Assembly: GCA_024401435.1 (NCBI GenBank)
Contig: JAKSLB010000032.1
Coordinates: 1 to 34,014, forward strand
Source of the DNA: Paludibacteraceae bacterium
GTDB taxonomy: Bacteria; Bacteroidota; Bacteroidia; Bacteroidales; Paludibacteraceae
DNA length: 34,014 bases
Reading direction: 5' to 3'
Of this stretch, positions 1 through 8,086 are shown in pieces; positions within the stretch are counted from its first letter, which is position 1; the number at the start of each line of letters is the position of its first letter. Below the pieces are notes generated by a model. That model was not told where the DNA came from and made no database searches. It saw nothing but the letters and a program-made list of their open reading frames with translations. Both the position numbers and the translations under genes were made by a program.

Positions 1-1822
1 TACCTGTGTAGTAAGCACCAGTATAGTTAGTCGCATCACAATCAGGACCAAAGTATGCACCGTTCTCGTCGAAGAATGAACTTACAGAAGCTGTCGGAGT
101 GTCACCAGGAGTATCACCAGGAGTATCACCAGGTTCTTCTTGTGAAGAACCACAGTTCTTTAATGTGATGGCAGAAGTAGAAACCATTGTTTTACCTTTG
201 TCATTTGTGATGGTTAGCATACCGGCACCTGTTGTGTTTGGTTTCCAGTTAACAGAACCACTTTGTTTGATACCAGTTTTAATTTCAAATCCGGCAACAC
301 CTGAGAATTCAACATAGTTGATGTTACAACCTTCACCTGCGCTCTTGATAAACAAACGCATTTTGGAAGTAGATACAGGAGAGAATGTCTTAGAGAAATC
401 ATGACCGATAGAAGTTCCTGAGAATGCGGTTTTCCATGTTCCGTTTTCGTCATATTGGATTTCGAAACTTGAAACCACATCATATTCAGTGCATTCATCA
501 ATTTTAACACCACCTACGGTTTGTGTCTTGCCTAAGTCAAACTCAACATATTCGTCCGAACCAGTCATTGAACCCCAACGACTGCTTCCACCGTGTTGTC
601 CGTCATCGGAAAGAATCTTATCGACTGTCCAATAAGCATTTCCGTTTTCACCCCACTCAGAAGAAGCTTTTACATTAGCAATGCTGATTTCAGTTGAAGA
701 AGAACCTGTACCCCAGTTAAGTGTATAAGATCTTTCACCTGGATCTTGAGAGTCAAGTTTCATAGTCCATGTAATGGTATAAGAAGAATCTTTACACCAA
801 GTTTCTGATTTGTCTGATGTTGTAAGCGTGAATTCAGGGTCTGGTATAGCTGGTGCGGCAGAACCTACAACGATGTTGCCACCGTTAGGAACAGCTTTGA
901 AATAAACATATCCGCCAGAAACACTAGATTCAATCTCTTCGTCATTTTGCAAAACTTTGATGTCTGACCATCCGTTTTGAACAGGAACTTTGATTGATAA
1001 TGGATAATCCCATTTACATATTTTATTATTTGTTAATTCTGATGAAAGTGTTAAACTATAAGTTTCACTTTTAGAATCACTACTAATCTTTTTTATACTT
1101 GCATTGTCGCGTTCACGGAAATACATGATAGCATCACGGAAGGTACATACCCAATAATCATTTTTATTGGAATCCAACCAATCCAATGCACCTGTAAAGG
1201 CTCCTTGGTCTGTTGGCGAGTAACTGCTGCCTCCTGCATAGCCTTGAATACCATGTATTAAGAATACAACCCAACCTCCATTGGCTTGTTGGCATTTGCT
1301 GGTGATTCCATTTGAACTATTGATACCTTGGTTACCACAAATAGAACAGTCCAAGGCAGTCAAGTTACCTGGCGAACTTGAATTGATTGAACCACCGCAG
1401 ATACGACCTCCAATGTAGTAGTTCAAAATCGAATTTCCTGGGTTGTTACAGTTAGGATAAGCAATTGTTAAACATGGTTGACCAATGTTTTGTTCAATGA
1501 TACTTTTGGATTCAGAGTGTCCACTATAGGCATCATGCTTGGTAGTATGGCTACCAATTTCATGACCTTTTTGTGCGAAACCTTTATATGTGCCCCAATT
1601 GTTACCTGCCCAATCGGTTACCATATAGAATGTGGCCTTAAATCCATGTTTGTCAAGTTGTTGTACTGCCCAACTATGAGAACTAACCTCATTGGCAGCA
1701 TCATCAAATGTGAATGTGACGGCTGATTTTTTAAAATCTTCCCACTTCGCAATTTCTTGTGCACATAATACACCCGTACCAAATGCACTTGCTACTAGAA
1801 ATGAAAGTAATTTACGTTTCAT
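1..1822 (-). CDS. Secreted CE4 polysaccharide deacetylase with discoidin-like domain (3' end outside window)
   Basis: Reading the minus strand from the ATG at 1820-1822 gives an open frame of about 607 codons to the window edge; it never meets a stop. Residues 1-21 look like a Sec signal peptide (MKRKLLSFLV...CA). A NodB/CE4 deacetylase domain follows: TFTFDD at about 36-41 (catalytic Asp and metal-ligand Asp), HTTKH at 92-96 (the H-S/T-x-x-H metal motif), an AYPN segment in the place of motif 3, and FLIHG near residue 200 as motif 5. CE4 enzymes remove N- or O-acetyl groups from chitin, peptidoglycan or xylan. Next come a beta-rich region and, at about 380-510, a segment resembling an F5/8 type C (CBM32-like) domain, then a short PGDT repeat linker into an unread C-terminal module. 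The window also holds a GH10 xylanase, so acetyl-xylan esterase activity is a reasonable guess, not shown. The domain call is firm; the substrate is not. Confidence 0.88.
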   Translation of the reverse strand, partial: MKRKLLSFLVASAFGTGVLCAQEIAKWEDFKKSAVTFTFDDAANEVSSHSWAVQQLDKHGFKATFYMVTDWAGNNWGTYKGFAQKGHEIGSHTTKHDAYSGHSESKSIIEQNIGQPCLTIAYPNCNNPGNSILNYYIGGRICGGSINSSSPGNLTALDCSICGNQGINSSNGITSKCQQANGGWVVFLIHGIQGYAGGSSYSPTDQGAFTGALDWLDSNKNDYWVCTFRDAIMYFRERDNASIKKISSDSKSETYSLTLSSELTNNKICKWDYPLSIKVPVQNGWSDIKVLQNDEEIESSVSGGYVYFKAVPNGGNIVVGSAAPAIPDPEFTLTTSDKSETWCKDSSYTITWTMKLDSQDPGERSYTLNWGTGSSSTEISIANVKASSEWGENGNAYWTVDKILSDDGQHGGSSRWGSMTGSDEYVEFDLGKTQTVGGVKIDECTEYDVVSSFEIQYDENGTWKTAFSGTSIGHDFSKTFSPVSTSKMRLFIKSAGEGCNINYVEFSGVAGFEIKTGIKQSGSVNWKPNTTGAGMLTITNDKGKTMVSTSAITLKNCGSSQEEPGDTPGDTPGDTPTASVSSFFDENGAYFGPDCDATNYTGAYYTG

Positions 1823-1880
1823 GGCTTTAATATTTATATAATAATGGTTAATATTTTTATTTGTTTCATTTAATATAGGG

Positions 1881-1901
1881 TGTAATGCCCTTTACATTAC
1901 A
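1881..1901. other. Inverted repeat in the deacetylase 5' leader
   Basis: TGTAATG at 1881-1887 and CATTACA at 1895-1901 form a perfect 7-bp inverted repeat with a 7-base spacer. It lies between the predicted -7 box (1932-1939) and the start codon (1822) of the deacetylase gene, so it would be in the mRNA leader. It could be an RNA hairpin or an operator; nothing here decides between them. Confidence 0.35.
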
Positions 1902-1931
1902 AGTCATTTTTCCCTTTCATGGTTATCTCGG

Positions 1932-1939
1932 CAAATATA
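1932..1939 (-). promoter_or_regulatory. Bacteroidetes -7 promoter box for the CE4 gene
   Basis: On the minus strand this reads TATATTTG, an exact match to the TAnnTTTG -7 consensus. The region about 20 bases upstream is T-rich but lacks a clean TTTG -33 box. The predicted transcript would have a leader of roughly 100 nt. Confidence 0.55.
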
Positions 1940-2024
1940 GATTTTTTTTTCTTAAAAAAACCTAAAAAGGGAAAAAACATTCTACTATTTCAATGAAATG
2001 AGAACAAAGTTTATATAAAAGAAT

Positions 2025-2032
2025 TATTTTTG
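2025..2032 (+). promoter_or_regulatory. Candidate -7 promoter box for the outer-membrane protein gene
   Basis: TATTTTTG matches TAnnTTTG and lies 113 bases before the start codon at 2146. No clear -33 TTTG is seen. The 1823-2145 gap is thus a divergent promoter region serving the CE4 gene on one side and this gene on the other. Confidence 0.45.
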
Positions 2033-2145
2033 CATCCGATTCCATTATAAACTTATACTCAAAGTTTTACAGAATTTTCGTAAAGAAAAAAATGCATAAA
2101 AAGACGATAATAAACGAATTTATTAATTGTTAAATATAAAAGTTG

Positions 2146-4917
2146 ATGAAACTGAGATTGTTATTTTTAGGATTTCTTTTAGTCCTATTTTCCGAATTCC
2201 GTATTTACGCTGTAGACCTTTCTGGTACGGTCATAGATAAAGTTGAAAACGTAACACTTCCTTATGCTACGATTGAATTATTAAATGTAAAAGACTCCTC
2301 TTTAATAAAAGGTGTCGCATGTACTCTTGATGGAGATTTTAAAATGAATGATGTTGCTGAGGGAGAATATCTGGTACGTACCTCTTTTATGGGATATAAA
2401 ACGCAGATTCGTAAGATGACTATCGCAGAAGCATCCAATAAGCCTATGCGTATTCGGTTAACTCCTGATAAAACAATGTTGGAGGAGGTGAAAATTCTTG
2501 CCGCTGCCACTCCGGTTGTGGTGAAAGAGGATACCTTGGTTTATAATGCTGATGCTTTTCGTGTAGCTGATGGTGCTATGTTGGAGGACTTGGTGAAAAA
2601 ACTTCCGGGAGCAACTTTGTCGAAAGATGGTAAACTGGTGGTGAATGGTAAGGAGATAAAGAAGGTCTTGGTCGATGGTAAAGAGTTCTTTTCGGATGAC
2701 CCTCAAGTCTCTTTGAAAAATCTTCCTGCTAATATGATTGAAAATATGAAGACCTATAATAAGAAGAGTGATGCTGCGACTTTGACAGGAATTGATGATG
2801 ATGACGATGAAGCTGTTTTGGATTTGACAGTGAAGAAGGGTATGAAGCAAGGTTGGATTGGTAACTTTACGGGTGGCGCTGGTCATGACTTATATGAAAA
2901 GAATCCAGATTTCCGTTATGGATTAGGTGCTAATCTCAGTCGATTCAAGGATGAAAGTAATTTTTCTGTCGTAGGTTCTTTGAATAATGTCAATAATACA
3001 GGTTTTTCAGATGCTAATTCCTCCTATGACTTTCAAAATCGTGGTGCGGGAAATGGTATCACAACTTCTGGTATGCTGGGTGTGACATTTGCTAAAAATA
3101 AAAATGAACATTATGATTATGGTGGAAATGTTCAGTATAAACATTCTAAAAATGATGTGGAGAGAAAAAGTAAAAATGAGACTTTTAGAACCTCTGGGTC
3201 AACATATAGAAATGATGAGACAAATTCCATCAGAAAAGGGGATGATATTTCTTCTAATTTCCGTTTCAAATGGCGTCCTGATTCTATGACTACCATTATG
3301 TTCCGTCCTAACATCTCATATTCTCATTCTAATATGGAGAGTGAAACGCATACACAAAATTTCACCACTACTCATTTTATGAATAATGAGAAAATGTCGG
3401 ATCAGACAACGGAAAGTGATCGATTTAATTTGAATGCTACTTTGCGTGCTGTCCGTAAGTTGAATAATAAAGGTCGAAACATCTCTCTCAATACGGGTGT
3501 TACATATGCCTATTCTCCATCTGACGTGTATAATAATGCCACAACTCATTTTTATACGTTGTTGGATGAGGAGGAAGAAGATGTGGATGATTCATTGATG
3601 GTAACGACACGTTATACGGATAAAAAAAGTAATAATCTTACATATTATATAGAGGGAGCTTATACGGAACCTGTCTTTAAGAATCATTACTTGCAATTCA
3701 AATATCGTTATCAGCATAGGAACTCTAACTCTTATTCTTATGTGTATAATAATGATGATTTGTCAAGATTTATAGATTCCTTGAGTAGTAAAATTGATAA
3801 TGATTATAATAATCATCAGGCAGATATTAGCTTACAAGGTAAATATGAGAAGGTAAGCTACAATGCAGGTTTCACTTTCCAACCTCAGATTTCATCAACG
3901 CATAATTTAGTAGGACGAAATGTGGGAAAAGATAAAAAACAGACAGTCTTTAATTTCTCACCTAATTTGAATTTGAAAATTAAGTTTGATAAGCAAAGCA
4001 ATTTGAATTTTAGATATAGAGGACAAAGTGCTGCACCTGATGTTGAGTATTTGCAAGAGGTGATAGATGAGTCGGACCCATTAAACCTACTGTATGGTAA
4101 TCCGAATTTGAAACCTACCTATACGCATAATGCATCGGTTCGTTTTAAAAAGTACGTCAGTGAATCTCAGCAAAACTGGATGACCAACATTTCTTATAGA
4201 ATGGTTCAAAATGCCATAATGAACAGATTGGTGTATGATACGAAGAGTGGTATTCAGAGAAGTTATAAGGAGAATGTGAATGGCAACTGGAATTTAAATG
4301 GATCTTTGGTATTCAGCACACCCTTTAGAAATAGAGATTTTTCTTTTAGTACATCTACCTCGGGAGGGTATGAAGAGAATGTTTCGTTGGAAAGTAGTCA
4401 ATCAATGGATGCTGAAATGTTAAAGAATTTAACGAGAGTGATGGATGCGTCAGAAAAGTTAACTTTTGCGTATAAAGGTGAAAAGTTTGATATGTCGTTG
4501 TCTGGACTTGTTGATTATCAGAAGAGTAAAAACAAGATGCGTACGAGTGGTAATTACGAGACGTTTGATTATGAGATTGAGTATGACTTGAATGTGAATT
4601 TACCATGGAATATGGTATTGTCATCAGATATTGAGTATCATATATATGATGGTTATTCGGATGGATTTGATAATCAAGAAGTCTTATGGAATGCGCAATT
4701 ATCGAAGAGTTTTTTGAAAAATAATGCTGGAATGTTACGCTTTAAAGTATTTGATTTGTTGGGACAACAAGAGAATCTTTCACGAAAAGTCAGTGATTCG
4801 TCAATCAGTGATACCGAATATAATACATTAGGTAGCTATTTTCTTCTCCAATTTACTTATAAACTTAATAATTTTCAACAAAGCGAACGAAAAGGACGAA
4901 AAATGCTTGATGATTAA
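2146..4917 (+). CDS. Outer-membrane beta-barrel protein with carboxypeptidase-regulatory and plug-like domains
   Basis: A protein of 923 residues. The start is taken as the ATG at 2146 (MKLRLLFLGF), one codon after an in-frame TTG at 2143. A signal peptide occupies about residues 1-23. Residues about 24-108 form a CarboxypepD_reg-like domain (DLSGTVIDKVENVTLPYATI, YLVRTSFMGYKTQ), followed by a plug-like segment (about 115-232: EDTLVYNADAF, VLVDGKEFF) and a long aromatic/Asn/Ser-rich barrel region with alternating strands to the end, resembling the OMP_b-brl_3 family. Such proteins are TonB-dependent-receptor relatives in the outer membrane. There is no SusD partner next door and no obvious SusC signature, so I do not call it a SusC nutrient transporter; the ligand is unknown. 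The gene stands alone, divergent from the CE4 gene, and no terminator hairpin is visible after it. Confidence 0.85.
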   Translation: MKLRLLFLGFLLVLFSEFRIYAVDLSGTVIDKVENVTLPYATIELLNVKDSSLIKGVACTLDGDFKMNDVAEGEYLVRTSFMGYKTQIRKMTIAEASNKPMRIRLTPDKTMLEEVKILAAATPVVVKEDTLVYNADAFRVADGAMLEDLVKKLPGATLSKDGKLVVNGKEIKKVLVDGKEFFSDDPQVSLKNLPANMIENMKTYNKKSDAATLTGIDDDDDEAVLDLTVKKGMKQGWIGNFTGGAGHDLYEKNPDFRYGLGANLSRFKDESNFSVVGSLNNVNNTGFSDANSSYDFQNRGAGNGITTSGMLGVTFAKNKNEHYDYGGNVQYKHSKNDVERKSKNETFRTSGSTYRNDETNSIRKGDDISSNFRFKWRPDSMTTIMFRPNISYSHSNMESETHTQNFTTTHFMNNEKMSDQTTESDRFNLNATLRAVRKLNNKGRNISLNTGVTYAYSPSDVYNNATTHFYTLLDEEEEDVDDSLMVTTRYTDKKSNNLTYYIEGAYTEPVFKNHYLQFKYRYQHRNSNSYSYVYNNDDLSRFIDSLSSKIDNDYNNHQADISLQGKYEKVSYNAGFTFQPQISSTHNLVGRNVGKDKKQTVFNFSPNLNLKIKFDKQSNLNFRYRGQSAAPDVEYLQEVIDESDPLNLLYGNPNLKPTYTHNASVRFKKYVSESQQNWMTNISYRMVQNAIMNRLVYDTKSGIQRSYKENVNGNWNLNGSLVFSTPFRNRDFSFSTSTSGGYEENVSLESSQSMDAEMLKNLTRVMDASEKLTFAYKGEKFDMSLSGLVDYQKSKNKMRTSGNYETFDYEIEYDLNVNLPWNMVLSSDIEYHIYDGYSDGFDNQEVLWNAQLSKSFLKNNAGMLRFKVFDLLGQQENLSRKVSDSSISDTEYNTLGSYFLLQFTYKLNNFQQSERKGRKMLDD

Positions 4918-4943
4918 AAAAAAATAAAAAAAAACAAAAAAAA

Positions 4944-4973
4944 TTTGCGTATTTAAAAAAAATGATATATTTG
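4944..4973 (+). promoter_or_regulatory. Promoter for the tandem crp/fnr-like genes
   Basis: TTTG at 4944-4947 and TATATTTG at 4966-4973 with an 18-bp gap fit the Bacteroidetes -33/-7 promoter closely. It lies 28 bases before the start codon at 5002, giving a very short leader. Confidence 0.7.
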
Positions 4974-5001
4974 TGATTGGAAAACTGAATTTAAACATAG
5001 A

Positions 5002-5598
5002 ATGAGTATGGAAAAAGGATTTTATGAACGCATTTTAAAATGCTTAAAAGAAGAACTTCCTGCAATGGCGTTGTCGGAAGATTCGATTAAGTTGTTGAAC
5101 TCAAAAACGAGAGTTATTCAACTCAATAAGGGTGAGTATCTTCAATTAGAAGGTGATGTGAGTCGTTTTTTGGGAGTTGTTGATACTGGATTAATCAGAA
5201 TCTTCTATCGTAAAGCAGGAGAGGAAATGACGGAGTATTTGGCTAGTGAGGATGAAATCTTTTACGATTGTGAAAGTTTCTTTCGCCAAACACCAAGTAA
5301 ACGTTACATTCAGATGTTAGAGCCCTCAGTGCTTTATCTGTGTACGAAGAGTGATTTGGATGAATTATGTAAGCAAAGTAAAGAAATTCGTATTTTCTAT
5401 CGTAATTTAACGGAACAGTTGTTACGTAAGATGAAGCAAAAAACTGTAGATTGTATTTTTGAGCCTGCAAAGGTTCGTTATGACAATCTTATTAACCGTA
5501 ATTCCGAGTATGTGTTACGTGTTCCTTCTATTTTCGTTGCATCGTATTTAGGTGTCACGCCAGAAACACTAAGCCGTATTCGCTCGAAGGTGAAATAA
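5002..5598 (+). CDS. Crp/Fnr-family transcriptional regulator (first of a tandem pair)
   Basis: A 198-residue protein with an N-terminal cyclic-nucleotide-binding-like beta-roll (about 20-125; LNKGEYLQLEGDVSRFLGVV, GLIRIFYRKAGEEM) and a C-terminal Crp-type helix-turn-helix whose recognition helix reads GVTPETLSRIRSK at the very end. There are no Fnr-type clustered N-terminal cysteines, so oxygen sensing through an iron-sulfur cluster is not supported. The effector is unknown. The start could be the ATG at 5002 or at 5008. It is followed 55 bases later by a paralogous gene in the same direction, so the two are probably co-transcribed from the promoter at 4944-4973. The family call is firm; the regulon is unknown. 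Confidence 0.85.
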   Translation: MSMEKGFYERILKCLKEELPAMALSEDSIKLLNSKTRVIQLNKGEYLQLEGDVSRFLGVVDTGLIRIFYRKAGEEMTEYLASEDEIFYDCESFFRQTPSKRYIQMLEPSVLYLCTKSDLDELCKQSKEIRIFYRNLTEQLLRKMKQKTVDCIFEPAKVRYDNLINRNSEYVLRVPSIFVASYLGVTPETLSRIRSKVK

Positions 5599-5653
5599 AG
5601 TATTGTTGGTATGGTATGGTTTTGTTTAACGAATTAAGAATTGAAATTTATAT

Positions 5654-6265
5654 ATGAAAAAAGTTGTCGTAAATAAAAGATTGGTTGCTGCAGAAATAGA
5701 ACATGTATTAGGCCATATAGAACTTTCCATAGAGGCAAAAAGAAAATTAAACTCTATTGTGGTTCAAGAGAAGGTTAAAAAACATGATTTGATTTTGAAG
5801 CCGGGTGAAGTATGTGATTTCTTTGGCGTTGTTCAAAAAGGAATTGTACAAGTATATCACTATAAGGATAAGAAACTTATTTCTGATTTCTTCGGAACCG
5901 AAGGGTATGGTTTCTTTGATGTGGAAAGCTTTATCACAGGAAAACCAACGGAAGCAACTATTGAGGCTTTAGAGCCTACAGTATATGTAAAAATAGATCG
6001 TAAGAAATTCTTAGCACTTTGCGATGAGGAAGAAGAATTAAATTCTGTATATCAAAAAATGTTAGAATTTGCTTTAATCTTAAGTCATAACAGATTAGAC
6101 TCTGTCTTGAACGATTCAGCAGAGGATAAATATGATAATTTGGAAAGACGAATTCCTGGATTGGCTTCCCGCATTAGCGCTATCAATGTAGCTTCTTACA
6201 TTGGTGTGACGCAGGAAACACTCTGTAGGATTAAGTCTAAACAAGAAGATTTCCTTCTTTTCTAG
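5654..6265 (+). CDS. Crp/Fnr-family transcriptional regulator (second of a tandem pair)
   Basis: A 203-residue paralogue of the preceding regulator with the same layout: a beta-roll sensor domain (HDLILKPGEVCDFFGVVQKG, IVQVYHYKDKKLISDFFGTE) and a C-terminal helix-turn-helix with the recognition segment GVTQETLCRIKSK. The sensor pockets of the two proteins differ clearly, so they may respond to different signals or form heterodimers; that is inference. It starts at the ATG at 5654 and has no promoter of its own that I can see. A small serine-rich protein gene follows, with a hairpin in between. Confidence 0.83.
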   Translation: MKKVVVNKRLVAAEIEHVLGHIELSIEAKRKLNSIVVQEKVKKHDLILKPGEVCDFFGVVQKGIVQVYHYKDKKLISDFFGTEGYGFFDVESFITGKPTEATIEALEPTVYVKIDRKKFLALCDEEEELNSVYQKMLEFALILSHNRLDSVLNDSAEDKYDNLERRIPGLASRISAINVASYIGVTQETLCRIKSKQEDFLLF

Positions 6266-6289
6266 AATAATAAGGTGTATTTTTTTTAC

Positions 6290-6310
6290 GGGGATACGTT
6301 TTGTATCCCC
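6290..6310 (+). other. GC-rich hairpin in the leader of the 149-residue protein gene
   Basis: GGGGATAC (6290-6297) and GTATCCCC (6303-6310) form a perfect 8-bp stem with a 5-base loop. On the plus strand it is not followed by a T-run; the run of eight Ts lies before it. It may stop some transcription after the second regulator gene or sit in the leader of the next gene (start 6344). Confidence 0.45.
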
Positions 6311-6343
6311 AATATATGTTTAACAAATTATTTCTTTTGGATT

Positions 6344-6793
6344 ATGTCACAAATTTCTGATTTGATTTTGAAGCAAGTACAAGCTGCTGCTTCTGGAAGT
6401 AACTTAAATAGCAACGTTTTGAATGGATTGTCAGATTCAATCTTAAATAGCTTGAAACAAACTGCTAAGTCTTCTAATGGTATTGAACAATTAACTAATT
6501 TGTTCACTGGAAAAACTTCAGCAGAATCAAGTCCAATTACTTCATTGGCTACACAAATCTTCTCTTCTCAGATTGCTTCTAAGTTGGGATTGAGTGCATC
6601 TGCATCTTCGACTGCTACTAGTTTGTTGCCAACAATTTTGAATAGCTTGGTATCTGTTGTTTCTAATAAAGGCGCAGGATTAGATCTTTCATCTATATTG
6701 TCAACTTTAGGTGCTGCAACTTCTTCTAATTCAACAGCAGGAAAATTAATTTCCGTTGCTTCAAAGTTGGGTGGACTTTTCAAGAAAAGATAA
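6344..6793 (+). CDS. Small serine/leucine-rich helical protein, DUF937/YidB-like
   Basis: The frame is open from 6275, but the start is best placed at the ATG at 6344 (MSQISDLILKQVQ), because the upstream extension would translate the hairpin at 6290-6310. This gives 149 residues, with no signal peptide and no transmembrane span. The sequence is rich in Ser, Leu, Ala and Thr and looks like a series of short amphipathic helices (TSLATQIFSSQIASKLGLSA, LLPTILNSLVSVVSNKGAGL), ending in a basic tail (GGLFKKR). The style recalls DUF937/YidB-like proteins, but I cannot confirm the family. Function unknown. It lies 78 bp after the second Crp-like gene and is followed by a strong terminator, so it may be the last gene of that unit. 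Confidence 0.7.
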   Translation: MSQISDLILKQVQAAASGSNLNSNVLNGLSDSILNSLKQTAKSSNGIEQLTNLFTGKTSAESSPITSLATQIFSSQIASKLGLSASASSTATSLLPTILNSLVSVVSNKGAGLDLSSILSTLGAATSSNSTAGKLISVASKLGGLFKKR

Positions 6794-6814
6794 AAAATAA
6801 CTCAATAGAAAATG

Positions 6815-6846
6815 AGGGCGCTATTTTTTTTAGCGCCCTTTTTTTG
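6815..6846 (+). terminator. Strong intrinsic terminator
   Basis: A perfect 9-bp stem, AGGGCGCTA (6815-6823) with TAGCGCCCT (6831-6839), with a T-only loop and a T-run after the stem. It ends the transcript of the small protein and isolates ilvE. Confidence 0.9.
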
Positions 6847-6886
6847 TTTTTTTTCTTTTTTATGGTAAACCTACTTTGAAAATCGT

Positions 6887-6894
6887 TAACTTTG
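6887..6894 (+). promoter_or_regulatory. Candidate -7 promoter box for ilvE
   Basis: TAACTTTG matches TAnnTTTG and lies 40 bases before the ilvE start, right after the preceding terminator. No well-spaced -33 TTTG is present. Confidence 0.5.
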
Positions 6895-6934
6895 GAACGT
6901 GTTTTAGAAAGAATATTATAAAACTTATAAAAAT

Positions 6935-7960
6935 ATGTCACAATTAAACATTGATTGGGCTAACCTTCCTTTTGGTTACATGCCTACAGATTACAACGTG
7001 CGTTGCTATTTTAGAAATGGCGCATGGGGAGAAATAGAGTTATGTTCGGAAGAGAACATCAACATTCATATGGCTGCAACTTGCTTGCATTATGGTCAAG
7101 AGGCTTTCGAGGGATTGAAGGCTTTCCGTTGTAAAGATGGTAAAATTCGTATTTTCCGTATGGAAGCTAATGCAGAACGTTTGCAATCTACATGTCGTGG
7201 TATTTTAATGCCTGAATTGCCTACAGAAAAGTTCTGCGAAATGGTTAAGAAGGTCGTTAAGATGAATGAACGTTTCATTCCTCCTTATGAGAGTGGAGCT
7301 TCTCTTTATATCCGTCCTCTTCTAATCGGAACGGGTGCTCAAGTTGGTGTTCGTCCAGCAAATGAATATTTGTTCGTTATCTTCGTTACTCCAGTAGGTC
7401 CTTACTTCAAGGGTGGTTTCGCAGCTAATCCATATGTTGTTATTCGTGAATTCGACCGTTCAGCTCCTCTTGGAACTGGTATTTATAAAGTCGGTGGAAA
7501 CTATGCAGCTAGTTTGTTGGCTAACAAGAAAGCTCATGATTTAGGCTATTCATGTGAATTCTATTTGGATGCTAAGGAGAAGAAATATATTGATGAGGCT
7601 GGTGCTGCTAACTTCTTCGGTATCAAAAATAATACATACATCACTCCAAAATCAACTTCTATCCTTCCTTCTATTACTAACCGTAGCTTAATGCAATTGG
7701 CTGAAGATTTAGGTTTGAAAGTTGAACGTCGTCAAATCCCTATCGAGGAGTTGGCTACATTCGAGGAGGCTGGCGCTTGCGGTACTGCTGCTGTTATCAG
7801 TCCAATCGAACGTATCGACGATTTGGAATTGAATAAGTCATACATCATCGCTAAAGATGGTAAACCAGGTCCTATCAGCAAGAAATTGTACGATAAGCTC
7901 CGTGGTATCCAATATGGTGATGAACCAGATGTTCACAATTGGGTAACTGTATTAGACTAA
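6935..7960 (+). CDS. ilvE: Branched-chain amino acid aminotransferase
   Basis: A 341-residue fold-type IV PLP enzyme that interconverts leucine, isoleucine and valine with their 2-oxo acids using glutamate/2-oxoglutarate, in the cytoplasm. Recognizable family landmarks are the N-terminal ATCLHYGQEAFEGLKAFR segment, SLYIRPLLIGTG, the PLP-lysine region GIYKVGGNYAASL (the likely Schiff-base Lys is near residue 185), and the C-terminal FEEAGACGTAAVISPI phosphate-binding segment. The length is typical for the long bacterial BCAT group. It is a single-gene unit between two strong terminators. Confidence 0.95.
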   Translation: MSQLNIDWANLPFGYMPTDYNVRCYFRNGAWGEIELCSEENINIHMAATCLHYGQEAFEGLKAFRCKDGKIRIFRMEANAERLQSTCRGILMPELPTEKFCEMVKKVVKMNERFIPPYESGASLYIRPLLIGTGAQVGVRPANEYLFVIFVTPVGPYFKGGFAANPYVVIREFDRSAPLGTGIYKVGGNYAASLLANKKAHDLGYSCEFYLDAKEKKYIDEAGAANFFGIKNNTYITPKSTSILPSITNRSLMQLAEDLGLKVERRQIPIEELATFEEAGACGTAAVISPIERIDDLELNKSYIIAKDGKPGPISKKLYDKLRGIQYGDEPDVHNWVTVLD

Positions 7961-7976
7961 TCTAATAATCACCAAA

Positions 7977-8006
7977 AAGGCGTCTCATATTGAGACGCCT
8001 TTTTTA
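7977..8006 (+). terminator. ilvE intrinsic terminator
   Basis: A perfect 11-bp stem, AAGGCGTCTCA (7977-7987) with TGAGACGCCTT (7991-8001), with a 3-base loop and a T-run. It lies between ilvE and the convergent GH43-like gene. Confidence 0.92.
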
Positions 8007-8086
8007 TTTCTTAAAAAAGAAATTTAATTTTTCAATTCAATACTATTGCTCAATTCTTTTGCTAAATCAATGGTTGTCAAATGGGA

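Noticed and set aside
2143-2145. TTG start for the outer-membrane protein
   Set aside because: An ATG follows immediately and gives a normal signal peptide.
2146-4917. SusC-type nutrient receptor
   Set aside because: No SusD gene beside it and the sequence fits the other large beta-barrel family better.
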